A DNA stretch of 64,000 nt, taken from NCBI RefSeq assembly GCF_000617925.1, contig NZ_BAMT01000002.1:186001-250000 (forward strand), written 5' to 3'. This document shows positions 56,096 through 64,000 of the stretch, piece after piece. This DNA is from Methylobacillus glycogenes JCM 2850 (GTDB lineage: Bacteria; Pseudomonadota; Gammaproteobacteria; Burkholderiales; Methylophilaceae). The notes beneath the pieces are model-generated. The model was not told the origin of the DNA. It saw only the letters and a list, made by a program, of their open reading frames with translations, and searched no databases. Positions within the stretch are counted from its first letter, which is position 1. Each line of letters begins with the position of its first letter. The position numbers and the translations under genes were made by a program.

Positions 56096-57493
56096 TTACA
56101 AAATGTCCGCAGCAAAGTCTGCTAGCCTGGAACGTTCGCCCCTCACTAGTGTGACATGGCCGTTATGGCCCCAACCCTTGAATCTATCCACCACATACGT
56201 CAGGCCGGAGCTACCTTCAGTGAGGTAGGGCGTATCAATTTGCGCAATATTACCTAAACAAACGACTTTAGTCCCGGGTCCTGCACGTGTGATCAATGTT
56301 TTCATCTGCTTGGGCGTCAGGTTCTGAGCTTCGTCGATGATGAGGAACTTGTGTAGGAAAGTCCGGCCACGCATGAAGTTCAATGACTTGATCTTGATGC
56401 GGGTACGTATCAGGTCCTGCGTTGCAGCACGGCCCCAGTCCCCGGCCTCTTCGTCAGACTTGTTCAGCACATCGAGATTATCTTCTAGCGCCCCCATCCA
56501 CGGCGCCATCTTTTCTTCTTCAGTGCCGGGGAGGAAACCAATATCCTCACCCACAGGCACCGTGACACGGGTCATGATAATTTCGCTGTAGATTTTCTTG
56601 TCCAGAGTCTGGGTCAGGGCAGAAGCCAGGGTGAGCAAGGTCTTGCCGGTGCCAGCCTGGCCCAGGAGTGAAACAAAGTCGACCTCAGGGTCCATCAGCA
56701 GGTTAAGCGCAAAGTTTTGCTCACGGTTACGCGCGGTAATGCCCCAGATATTATGCTTGGGCTGGGTGTAATCTTTCACCACTTCCAGCACTGCGCTATT
56801 GCCCTCAATAGAGCGGACGATGGCATGGAAGGGCTTTTCAAATTCGTAGTAGACAAACTCATTGACCAGGAAGCTTTTGCACAGCGGCCCGTTGATGCGG
56901 TAGAACATGCGCCCGGCATCCTGCCAGGACTCCATGGCCTTGCTATGCTTTTCCCAGAAATCGGCAGGCAATTCTTTCATGCCGCTGTAGAGCAGGTCGG
57001 TGTCTTCCAGTACTTTGTCGTTGAAGTAATCTTCTGCCGCAACGCCTATGGCTCTGGCCTTGATGCGGATGTTGATGTCCTTGCTGACCAGTACAACCTG
57101 GCGCTCGGGCTGGGATTTGTGCAGCTCCAGTACCACGCTGAGGATTTGATTATCAGCTTTGCTGCCTGCCAGCATGGGCAGCTCGGCAGTGACAGCAGCC
57201 GTTTGCAGGAACAATTTGCCGCTCACATGCTTGTTGCCATTGATGGAGAGGGGACAGCCTTGTTCCAGATGGCTGAGATTGGTGCCGACAATTTCTTCAA
57301 GATTACGGCTGGCCTGGCGCGCATTGCGCGCGACTTCGGTCATGCCTTTCTTGTTGTTATCCAACTCTTCCAGGGTCACCATGGGAAGGTAGATATCATG
57401 CTCTTCAAAACGGAACAGACTGGAAGGGTCGTGCATCAGCACATTGGTATCAAGAACGAACAGTTTGGTGTTTGCGGTACTCTTTCTGATCAT
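56096..57493 (-). CDS. PIN-domain/PhoH-family ATPase (PhoH2-like)
   Basis: A ~465-residue protein from ATG 57493 (MIRKSTANTKLFVLDTNVLMHDPSSLFRFEEHDIYLPMVTLEELDNNKKG). Residues 1-~150 form a PIN ribonuclease domain with the conserved acids (LDTNVLMHD, ELDNNK, VVLVSKDINIRIKA). Residues ~240-460 form the PhoH ATPase (LLGQAGTGKTLLTLA Walker A, KFLIIDEAQNLTPKQMKTLITRAG Walker B). PhoH2 proteins couple RNA unwinding and RNA cleavage in homologues. The open frame extends 20 codons upstream, but ATG 57493 gives the family N-terminus. Follows the peroxiredoxin gene by 16 bases. Confidence 0.9.
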   Translation of the reverse strand: MIRKSTANTKLFVLDTNVLMHDPSSLFRFEEHDIYLPMVTLEELDNNKKGMTEVARNARQASRNLEEIVGTNLSHLEQGCPLSINGNKHVSGKLFLQTAAVTAELPMLAGSKADNQILSVVLELHKSQPERQVVLVSKDINIRIKARAIGVAAEDYFNDKVLEDTDLLYSGMKELPADFWEKHSKAMESWQDAGRMFYRINGPLCKSFLVNEFVYYEFEKPFHAIVRSIEGNSAVLEVVKDYTQPKHNIWGITARNREQNFALNLLMDPEVDFVSLLGQAGTGKTLLTLASALTQTLDKKIYSEIIMTRVTVPVGEDIGFLPGTEEEKMAPWMGALEDNLDVLNKSDEEAGDWGRAATQDLIRTRIKIKSLNFMRGRTFLHKFLIIDEAQNLTPKQMKTLITRAGPGTKVVCLGNIAQIDTPYLTEGSSGLTYVVDRFKGWGHNGHVTLVRGERSRLADFAADIL

Positions 57494-57509
57494 CTGGCAG
57501 CCTTCTTGT

Positions 57510-57965
57510 CTAAAGAGATTGAATGAAATCGAGCACTTGCTGGGCGTGGCCATCCACTTTCACTTTACGCCACTCTTGTACTAGAACGCCGTCCTTGTTG
57601 ATGACAAAGGTGCTGCGCTCTATGCCACGTACATCTTTACCATACATTTTCTTCTGCTTGATTACGTCGAATAACGTACAGGCTTTTTCCTCGGTATCGG
57701 CCAGTAATTCAAAGGGGAAGGTGAACTTGGCTTTGAAGTTTTCATGAGACTTGAGGCCATCGCGCGAGATGCCAACGATCTCGGCATTGGCAGCCTGGAA
57801 CTGCGCATATAAATCGCGCAAATCCTTGCCTTGATTGGTACAGCCGGGAGTGTTGTCTTTGGGATAGAAGTAAATCACCAAAGTTTTGCCAATGTAATCG
57901 GAAAGCTTGAAAGTTTTTCCGCTTGTGGAAGGGAGTTCAAAATCAGCAATAACTTGGTTCAACAT
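57510..57965 (-). CDS. bcp: Thioredoxin-dependent peroxiredoxin, Bcp type
   Basis: A 151-residue PrxQ/BCP peroxiredoxin: FELPSTSGKTFKLSDYIGKTLVIYFYPKDNTPGCTNQGKDLRDL, with the peroxidatic Cys42 in TPGCT and Arg in GIERSTFVINKDG. The usual resolving Cys five residues later is missing (QGKDL); Cys96 in EEKACTLFD could act as an alternative resolving residue, as in some family members. It reduces peroxides and organic hydroperoxides in the cytoplasm. Probably cotranscribed with the PhoH gene. Confidence 0.92.
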   Translation of the reverse strand: MLNQVIADFELPSTSGKTFKLSDYIGKTLVIYFYPKDNTPGCTNQGKDLRDLYAQFQAANAEIVGISRDGLKSHENFKAKFTFPFELLADTEEKACTLFDVIKQKKMYGKDVRGIERSTFVINKDGVLVQEWRKVKVDGHAQQVLDFIQSL

Positions 57966-58052
57966 AATGGCTAGTGGACTTTAGACACTCCCATTGTTGT
58001 TAAAAACCCGGGAGAAGGCAAGCAGCTTCTGGCGACTTGCAGTAATTCGTCC

Positions 58053-59520
58053 TTAGTCCTGCAAATGGTGGCGTGGCAGCTGGATTTCAGTGGAAGTGCC
58101 ACCCTTGAGCCTGGGGTTGAAGCGGATATTGCCGGATAGGGCTTCCATCACCTTGAATGCAAAGGGAATGCCCAGGCCAGTACCAAAGCGTTTGGTCGTA
58201 GGCCCTGGCTGATGGCATGCGGATCTGGGGTGAAAGGCATGCCTGGGCCTTCATCCAGAATGGCAAGCTCCAGGCTGTCGGTGAATGCGTGGCAACGGAT
58301 GACCAGCGCGCTACCAGCAGGCGATGCCTCTGCTGCATTGAGCAAGACGTTGTAGAGTGCCTGTTCAAGCAGGTTTTCGTCGGTAAACATACTGTCGTCC
58401 AGCTCCAGCCATTCCGGCAGTTCTATAGTCAGTTGCTTCTCACGTATTTTTGGTTCCAGCGGGATCAAGGCACCCTTGAGAATGTGACTCAAGCTGGTAG
58501 GGGTAGGCTGGGGTTTGAGCGGATGCAAATAGGCGAGCAAGGCCCGTGTCCAGCGATCCAGCCTGTCCACAGTGCTGATAATTGCCACCAGAGAGTCACG
58601 CGTTTCTTGATCCAGGGCATCACTGTCTGCCACCTGGGCCGTCGCACGGATGCTGGCCAGGGGGTTGCGTATGTTGTGGGCCAGCATGGGCACCAGCAAG
58701 CCCAGCGCTGCTTGTTTCTCTGAGCGCACTAGGGCTTCCTGGCTGTGGTTCAACTCCTCTGCCATGGCATTAATGGCCAGGGACAGTGCAGCCAGTTCAG
58801 CCACACCTTCTTCCGGAGCCTTATGTCCCAGATTGCCCGCACTGATTTCACGCGTGGCGTGCAGCACGTTATGGATAGGGCGGACGATGGCGCGTTTAAG
58901 GAAAATCCGCGAAAACAGCAACAGCAGAATGGCCAGGCCAATCGGATCATCAGCAGGGTGATGGAGGTATGCTTGACGTCCTCCAGCCTGGAAGACAATT
59001 CATTTTGCTTGAGCAGCAACAGGCGCTCAGCCCGCGCGGAAATGATTTCGTATCTATGGAAAATGCCTGACTCCAGATGCGTGTTCAGGGCTTTTTCCAA
59101 GCTTTCATTATTGAAATCCTGTGGGCGGCTGAAGATATCCTGCGTTTCCACCACAAAGGCCTGGTAACTGGCATGCAACTCGGTAATCGCGGTTTTCTCT
59201 TCCTCATCCACGGTCAATTCCAAGAGTTTCTGGAAGTGCGCGTCTATGGAGTGGGTATAGACGTTGTATTCCTCCTGGGCTTGCGGGTCCTTGAGGAAGT
59301 ACATATCGAACAATTCTTTCATCTGGCGATAGAGATCGCCACGGGTCTGCTGGATTTCCTGCACCATAAGGTTGATGCGCTGGGACTCTTGCGAGGATTG
59401 ATCCCAGATGCGCATGCCAATCACGCCCGCCGTACCTGCCAAGATAACTAGCAGGATAAAGGTCAGTTCATGGATGAGCAGTACATCCTTGAGCGATTTG
59501 GCTTTGATGGTGGAGCTCAA
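58053..59520 (-). CDS. Sensor histidine kinase, membrane-bound (two frameshifts)
   Basis: The repaired ~489-residue kinase starts MSSTIKAKSLKDVLLIHELTFILLVILAGTAGVIG (first transmembrane helix), has a ~135-residue helical periplasmic sensor region, a second helix, a HAMP domain (FSRIFLKRAIVRPIHNVLHATREISAGNLGHKAPEEG), the phospho-acceptor MLAHNIRNPLASIRATAQVAD, N-box LLEQALYNVLLNAAEA, G1 LAILDEGPGMPF and G2 FGTGLGIPFAFKVMEALSG. Breaks near 58943 and 58201 are each one missing base (the latter GGCCCTACG). No response regulator is next to it. It overlaps the tonB stop. Confidence 0.87.
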
Positions 59521-60332
59521 GATTCTTCCAGCGTAAACGGTACTGGTACCAGCAAGATCAGGGTTCTGTTCTTGAGTACTTCTGGCGCGGGTGGCAGGGG
59601 CGAGGCCTTTTTCACCATGGTCATTGCCTGCTCATCCAGCACATTGTGACCACTGGATTGCTTTACCAGCGTTTGCACCACATTGCCCTGAGCATCACAG
59701 TGCACTTCCAGCAGCACTTCACCTTGCCAGCCGCGCATCTGCGCGATTTTGGGGTATTGCTTGTATTTGCCTATGGTTCTGGCCAATAGGCTGCTGTATT
59801 GGCTACGTGCGGCATCTATATCCTGCTGGCTGGGGCCAGGCGGGGGTGCTGGCGTGGGAGCGGGCGCTGGCGGTGCTACAGGGGCTGGTGCAGGCACGGG
59901 CGGCGCTACACTTTCCTTGGGTGCCACGCTGATGACTTCAGGGCTGGGCGTAGCCACTGCTTGTTCTTGAGGTTTGGCTACGGGTTCGGCAACCTTGGGT
60001 GCAGGTTTTGGCGGCTCCGGCCTGGGTGGTTCAGGCTTGGCTGGCAGCGGAATCGGGGGTAGGCTTGGGCAGCGGCGGAGGCGGTGGCTCTGGTGGTTTG
60101 ACTGGCTCGGGGATGGCCTCAGGCTCATGGGCGGCCGTGACAGGCGCAGCCTTGGGCGGCGGGGCCAGCTCTACCTGCAAGGTCTGTGGTGTAGGCTCAG
60201 GCAGTTCCATCTTCAATATGGGCAGCAACAGGCCTATCAAGCATGAAGTGCAAGCGAGGCAAGCACTGCCCACAGCAATGTGCGGTCGTGATTTGGCAAG
60301 GCAGTGGAAGCAGGCAGGGCAAGCACGATCAT
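59517..60332 (-). CDS. tonB: TonB-like energy transducer (two compensating frameshifts)
   Basis: The repaired 271-residue product starts at ATG 60332 (MIVLALPASTALPNHDRTLLW). It has an N-terminal membrane anchor (AVLASLALHALIGLLLPIL), a long Pro/Glu/Lys/Ala-rich spacer (residues ~35-165, with KPPEPPPPPLPKP and APAPVAPPAPAPTPAPPP stretches) and a TonB C-terminal domain (GWQGEVLLEVHCDAQGNVVQTLVKQSSGHNVLDEQAM). A missing base near 60241 and an extra C in CCCCC near 60058 cancel each other. No exbB or exbD lies beside it. The stop overlaps the histidine-kinase start. Confidence 0.85.
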
Positions 60333-60434
60333 TCTTTTAAAGTTATTGAGGGCTTAGTGGCTTTTGAATACTTATTATGCGGGATGGGAATGTTTCATTA
60401 ATGCTATTTTGCGCAATCCGGGAAATGTCGGGAA

Positions 60435-61370
60435 TTATTCCCACTCAAGCGCAGGATAAAGCAGATTGATATTACGTCGATTCACCGCGTTAAACAGTTG
60501 CCAATTGCCGGATTCGGCCTGGGCTGCACTGTCCATGGTTTGTTCCATGGTTTTGCCTTGCTTGATGGCGGCACGTATATCTTCCAGCAACAGGTTCAAA
60601 TAGCGCGCTTCATGATTCAGGGCGCTGGAAAAATCACGGGTCACTGGCCCATGCCCAGGCACTGCCTGCTTGATGTTCTTGAGTTGCTGTAGTTGATCTA
60701 GCGCCTTCAGCCAGCCTTTGATATCCCCATCCAGCGAGGGCGTGCGTTCTATAAACAGCAAATCGCCCGTCCATAAGGTGGCGGAGGTTTCATCGAAGAC
60801 GGTCAGGTCGGTATTGGTATGGGCATTGGGGTAAGCCTGTAGCAGCAATTTGCGCTGGCCCAGGTCCAGCACCAAAGACTGCGCTACGCTGACGGTGGGC
60901 TTGATGATATCGCTGCCCACAAAGTCATCATGCAGCAACTGCTGGCCTTGTTTCAGATAGGCGGGCTTGCGTAACTCCATGGCATTGGCCAGCTTTTCAT
61001 GGCCGATGAATTGCGGCTGGTCTGCAAGAAAAGCGGCGTTGCCAAAAATATGGTCAGGGTGAATATGGGTGTTGATGACATACAGTATGGGCAGCGCAGT
61101 AATTTCACGCAGGGCTGCACGTAAACGCTGACCTGTCTTGAGGCTGCCACCGGAGTCAATGACGGCCACGCCCTTGCTGCCGATGATGAAGCCAATATTG
61201 CTGATATCGCCATGGTAGCCATCATCCAAATCCTCGTGCACGCCATAGTGTACATAGACACCATTGGCCACCTGCTCCAAGCTGAAATCAGCCGCAACAA
61301 CGGAGGCTGCAGCCAGCAGAAAAACCAGGCTGACTAATAGCTTGTAATAATAAGCGGGCTTGAAATGCAT
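60435..61370 (-). CDS. Quinoprotein relay system zinc metallohydrolase (MBL fold)
   Basis: A ~311-residue secreted metallo-beta-lactamase-fold protein from ATG 61370 (MHFKPAYYYKLLVSLVFLLAAASVVAA, signal peptide). The zinc-binding THIHPDHIFGN motif (HxHxDH) is intact, with further ligands in PNAHTNTDL, WTGDLLFIE and VPGHGPVT. This subgroup is regularly encoded near PQQ-dependent dehydrogenases and SoxYZ-like carriers. The reaction is not known. It is divergent from the beta-propeller gene, 176 bases apart. Confidence 0.85.
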   Translation of the reverse strand: MHFKPAYYYKLLVSLVFLLAAASVVAADFSLEQVANGVYVHYGVHEDLDDGYHGDISNIGFIIGSKGVAVIDSGGSLKTGQRLRAALREITALPILYVINTHIHPDHIFGNAAFLADQPQFIGHEKLANAMELRKPAYLKQGQQLLHDDFVGSDIIKPTVSVAQSLVLDLGQRKLLLQAYPNAHTNTDLTVFDETSATLWTGDLLFIERTPSLDGDIKGWLKALDQLQQLKNIKQAVPGHGPVTRDFSSALNHEARYLNLLLEDIRAAIKQGKTMEQTMDSAAQAESGNWQLFNAVNRRNINLLYPALEWE

Positions 61371-61546
61371 GTGGCAATCTTTAAGTGGCGGAAGACGCAA
61401 GCCTGCATGTTAAATGCCCATATACAAATCTGTAAACCTGAGATTGAACTTGAGAAGTATTGCAGCGTCTGAAACAATGCATTAAAAGAGGGTTTCTATA
61501 AGAAGTCTATAACTACAAGTCGTAAAAATACTATTGGAGAATGTAT

Positions 61547-62494
61547 ATGCAATTTGAACTCAAGCTCGCGGCCATCGCTTCTGCGCTGGTGTTTTCCAGT
61601 GCTGCTTTTGCTGCCCCTTTCGCTTATTCCACCAATGAAAAGTCTGGCACTGTGTCCATCATCGACACGCAAACCGATGAAGTGGTAGGCAGCTTTGAGG
61701 CGGGTAAAAAGCCTCGTGGCGCTGCAATTACCAATGACGGCAAATATATTTTTGTCAGTGACCAAAAGCAGAACTCTTTGCTGGTGATAGACCTTGCCAA
61801 GAAGTCCATCAGTGACAAAATCAAGCTGGAAGAATCCCCTGAAGGTGTAGGCATTTCCCATGACGGCAAGTGGATTTCTGCTGCCAATGAAGAAGACAAC
61901 ACCGTTTCTATTATTGACACCGCTACGCACAAAGTGAGCTACAAGGTAAAAATGCAGGGCAAAAACCCTGAGCATGCCGAGTTCAGCCCTGATGGCAAAT
62001 GGTTGTATGTCAGCGCAGAAGAAGCCAAGTATGTCGATGTGGTGGATATTGCCAAGCGCACCTCCATCAAGCTGGTGGAAGTGGGCGACAGGCCCCGTGG
62101 CATAGGCTTCCTGCCTGATAGTTCACGCGCTTATGTGGCCAATGAGGCTGCAGGCACGGTGTCGGTGTTTGATACCAGCAAGCACGAAGTGATTGCCACT
62201 ATCCCTGTAGGCAAGCGCTCCAACGGCGTGAAAGTCCTGCCTAATGGCAAAAAGGTGTATATCTCCAATGGCGGTGACGGCACTCTGTCTGTGATTGATA
62301 CTGCCAGCAACAAGGTGACCGCGACTATTCCAGTAGGCAAGCGCCCCTGGAATATGGATGTAACGCCTGATGGCAAAAAGCTCTATGTTGCCAACGGCAA
62401 GTCCAACTCGGTTTCGGTGATTGATACTGAGCATGACAAGGCGCTCAAGGAAATTACCGTAGGTGATACACCTTGGGGTGTGTTTGTTCGGTAA
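61547..62494 (+). CDS. PQQ-associated YVTN beta-propeller protein
   Basis: A 315-residue periplasmic protein from ATG 61547, which lies 7 bases after GGAG; the signal peptide is KLAAIASALVFSSAAFA. Seven YVTN-type blades follow, with repeats such as TVSIIDTQTDEVVGSFEAGKKPRGAAITNDGKYIFVSD and TLSVIDTASNKVTATIPVGKRPWNMDVTPDGKKLYVAN. This matches the beta-propeller family linked to PQQ-dependent catabolism, which may carry or recognise a cofactor or substrate. Head of a rightward unit with cytochrome b561. Confidence 0.88.
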   Translation: MQFELKLAAIASALVFSSAAFAAPFAYSTNEKSGTVSIIDTQTDEVVGSFEAGKKPRGAAITNDGKYIFVSDQKQNSLLVIDLAKKSISDKIKLEESPEGVGISHDGKWISAANEEDNTVSIIDTATHKVSYKVKMQGKNPEHAEFSPDGKWLYVSAEEAKYVDVVDIAKRTSIKLVEVGDRPRGIGFLPDSSRAYVANEAAGTVSVFDTSKHEVIATIPVGKRSNGVKVLPNGKKVYISNGGDGTLSVIDTASNKVTATIPVGKRPWNMDVTPDGKKLYVANGKSNSVSVIDTEHDKALKEITVGDTPWGVFVR

Positions 62495-62506
62495 TATGTT
62501 GGCATA

Positions 62507-62527
62507 GCCAGCGCTTGAGGCGCTGGC
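62507..62527 (+). terminator. Hairpin after beta-propeller gene
   Basis: Perfect 8-base arms GCCAGCGC/GCGCTGGC with a TTGAG loop; followed by ATGAGTTTTATG, so only a weak terminator. Confidence 0.55.
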
Positions 62528-62561
62528 ATGAGTTTTATGCGTTGTTTTGTATGACCCTGGC

Positions 62562-62590
62562 CTCAGGTCTTGATGGACGCAAGACCTGAG
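62562..62590 (+). promoter_or_regulatory. Leader hairpin before cytochrome b561
   Basis: Perfect 11-base arms CTCAGGTCTTG/CAAGACCTGAG around a 7-base loop, ending 22 bases before the ATG. It could act as an attenuator or an mRNA-stability element, since no T-tract follows. Confidence 0.5.
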
Positions 62591-62612
62591 CCGTTTGCAT
62601 GTTGGAACCCAA

Positions 62613-63212
62613 ATGAATCAAACCACCCGCTATACCAAAGTAGCTATCCTGCTGCATTGGCTCGTTGCCCTTGGCATCATCGCCCTGCTGGGGCTAGGGT
62701 GGTATATGAATGAGCTGCCCAAGGGCGGCCCCAAGGTCAGCAGTTTTGATCTGTTTGATCTGGGCTTGTACACCGTGCAGCTGTCGGAAGCTGCCTCACC
62801 TCGTACCTTCTACTTCAACCTGCATAAATCCATAGGCCTGACCGTGTTCTTCATCATAGGTCTGCGCGTGTATTGGCGCTTGATGCATCAGCCGCCTGCC
62901 TTGGCAGCCAGCCTCAAACGTTGGGAGCAGGTTGTGGCCCATGGCACGCATCACCTGCTGTATGTGCTGATGGTGCTGATGCCAGTGACAGGTATGCTCA
63001 CCACGCTTTATAGCAAATATGGCCTAAACTGGTTTTCCATCCCGGTGCTGCCGGGGCTGGATGACCCTGCTTTGCGGGATTTCTTTGTGGCAGCGCATGA
63101 GCTTACGGCAACGCTGCTGGTGATTCTGATAGGCTTGCATATCGCGGCTGCCCTGAAGCACAGCCTGATAGACCGCGATGACACCATGAAGCGTATGTCT
63201 ATATTCCGCTAA
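62613..63212 (+). CDS. Cytochrome b561
   Basis: A 199-residue inner-membrane cytochrome starting MNQTTRYTKVAILLHWLVALGIIALLGLGWYMNELP. Four transmembrane helices carry the haem-b histidines (LLHWLVALG, NLHKSIGLTVFFIIGLRVYWRL, GTHHLLYVLMVLMPVTGM, AAHELTATLLVILIGLHIAAALKHSLIDRD). It can pass electrons from periplasmic donors to quinone. The open frame starts earlier, but ATG 62613 fits the family. It probably completes an electron path for the neighbouring PQQ-related proteins. Confidence 0.9.
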   Translation: MNQTTRYTKVAILLHWLVALGIIALLGLGWYMNELPKGGPKVSSFDLFDLGLYTVQLSEAASPRTFYFNLHKSIGLTVFFIIGLRVYWRLMHQPPALAASLKRWEQVVAHGTHHLLYVLMVLMPVTGMLTTLYSKYGLNWFSIPVLPGLDDPALRDFFVAAHELTATLLVILIGLHIAAALKHSLIDRDDTMKRMSIFR

Positions 63213-63234
63213 ACATCGCTGCCGCCGCTCAAGC

Positions 63235-63260
63235 AAAAGGACGCATCCGCGTCCTTTTTT
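63235..63260. terminator. Bidirectional terminator after cytochrome b561
   Basis: AAAAGGACGC/GCGTCCTTTT around ATCC with T6 following; serves cytochrome b561 and possibly the opposing SoxYZ-like gene. Confidence 0.88.
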
Positions 63261-63330
63261 ATTGCCTGTAGTCTGGGCGATTAGCGCAATGCCCTGCCTA
63301 TCAATTCACAGTCTTTTAATTTACAGCTAT

Positions 63331-64000
63331 TCAATTTACGGCAAGAGCATGTTCAAAGTGAGCACCTTCATTATCCGTGGCCTGAATTTCCAGTTTGCCG
63401 GGCTTGGGCGGGATAAAGCTGAAACGCAGGTAGGGGTCTTCACTGGTGCCCACGCCAAAATCAGCCTCTAACACTGGTTTGCCGTCATAGCTGAAACTGG
63501 CTTTGTTGATATAAAGCGCGGGGCGGAAGCCCTGCGAAACCAAATCGCGCTGCAAACCAGTAAACATGGGGTGCTTGATATTGAAGGTGGTCACTGTTGC
63601 CTGATTAAACTGCACTGGCGTTTCGACATTGAGCTTGATTTTGCCAGCATGGGCCAGCAGTTCTTTTTCCTCCGCCCCCAGCGTGCCGCCACAGCCACCA
63701 GAGGCGCGAATTTGTATGGCGGTCATATAGAGCTTGCCGTCAGCGGTTTCGCCTATGGCATGTACAAAGGAATCGGTTTCCAGACGGATACGTGTAGAAA
63801 GCTGCAACTGCCCTAGTAATTCAGACAAATGGTAAGTGGCCGCCAGCTGTATGGGGTTGGCATCAACAATGATATAAACAGACTTGATGGCATCAGGCGC
63901 ATTCTGCGGCTTGTCTATGGTGAGCGTAATTGGCACCTGGGCGCCACTCTCCGCGCGCTTGGGTGCTGAAAGCTTGATGAAATCCACCTCTTCAATCTGG
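63331..64000 (-). CDS. Quinoprotein-associated SoxYZ-like carrier (5' truncated by window)
   Basis: The frame stays open to the window end, so the N-terminus is outside. The visible ~222 residues contain a SoxY-like domain (IKLSAPKRAESGAQVPITLTID) with the swinging-arm motif GGCGG (in IRASGGCGGTLG) and then a SoxZ-like domain (TTFNIKHPMFTGLQRDLVSQGFRPALYINKASFSYDGKPV). In Sox systems this cysteine carries sulfur intermediates; in the quinoprotein-linked group the cargo is unknown. It completes the set metallohydrolase, beta-propeller, cytochrome b561, SoxYZ-like carrier. Confidence 0.88.
   Translation of the reverse strand, partial: QIEEVDFIKLSAPKRAESGAQVPITLTIDKPQNAPDAIKSVYIIVDANPIQLAATYHLSELLGQLQLSTRIRLETDSFVHAIGETADGKLYMTAIQIRASGGCGGTLGAEEKELLAHAGKIKLNVETPVQFNQATVTTFNIKHPMFTGLQRDLVSQGFRPALYINKASFSYDGKPVLEADFGVGTSEDPYLRFSFIPPKPGKLEIQATDNEGAHFEHALAVN

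Overview
The window looks like a chromosomal segment of a betaproteobacterial methylotroph, most likely family Methylophilaceae. The evidence is a lanthanide-type methanol dehydrogenase cluster (xoxF-xoxJ-xoxG), a formaldehyde-activating-enzyme homologue and a group of quinoprotein-associated genes, set among typical betaproteobacterial housekeeping blocks (yebC-ruvCAB-ybgC-tol-pal-queE-queC, rpsP-rimM-trmD-rplS, rpsU-yqeY-dnaG-rpoD-tRNA-Ile). The exact genus cannot be fixed from the sequence alone.

Layout. 1-5.3 kb: end of a TolC-like efflux gene, an AraC regulator, and a leftward Mla-type lipid-transport operon (mlaE with fused STAS domain, mlaF, mlaD, lipoprotein). 5.3-12.4 kb: Fae homologue, yjbQ, kefG-kefC, a CBS protein, a MarR regulator with an almost leaderless consensus promoter, two tandem SnoaL-like proteins and an EamA exporter. 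12.5-32.7 kb: housekeeping genes for recombination, envelope integrity, queuosine synthesis, ribosome and tRNA modification, phospholipid synthesis and replication/transcription initiation, ending at tRNA-Ile(CAU). 32.7-35.5 kb: a gene-poor, visibly AT-rich insert next to the tRNA, holding an unknown membrane protein, a RelE/Xre toxin-antitoxin pair and a divergent phage-like repressor/excisionase pair with a perfect shared operator. 35.5-41.3 kb: LysR (NhaR-like) regulator, a small secreted His-rich protein, trhO, and a catecholate-siderophore receptor with its PiuC partner. 41.5-46.9 kb: an OprB-like porin plus xylFGH sugar transporter behind palindromic operators. 47-49.3 kb: a YihY-cyclic-nucleotide-domain fusion and proline iminopeptidase. 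49.5-54.7 kb: xoxF-xoxJ-xoxG and a type-II NADH dehydrogenase. 54.8-58 kb: lplT, PhoH/PIN ATPase, peroxiredoxin. 58-64 kb: orphan histidine kinase, TonB, zinc metallohydrolase, PQQ-associated beta-propeller, cytochrome b561 and a SoxYZ-like carrier.

How it fits together. Methanol is oxidised in the periplasm by XoxF, electrons pass to cytochrome XoxG, and formaldehyde is handled elsewhere with pterin-linked enzymes; NDH-2 gives an uncoupled NADH outlet. The right-hand quinoprotein-relay genes suggest a second PQQ enzyme just outside the window. TonB and two outer-membrane systems (siderophore receptor, sugar porin) deal with uptake.

Quality warning. Fifteen genes, including rpoD, trmD and ruvB, carry one to four frameshifts. 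Nearly all are single-base deletions, and most can be repaired by restoring one G or C in a GGC, GCC or GGCC context. They look like systematic sequencing/consensus errors, not decay, and the affected genes are annotated here as whole CDSs.
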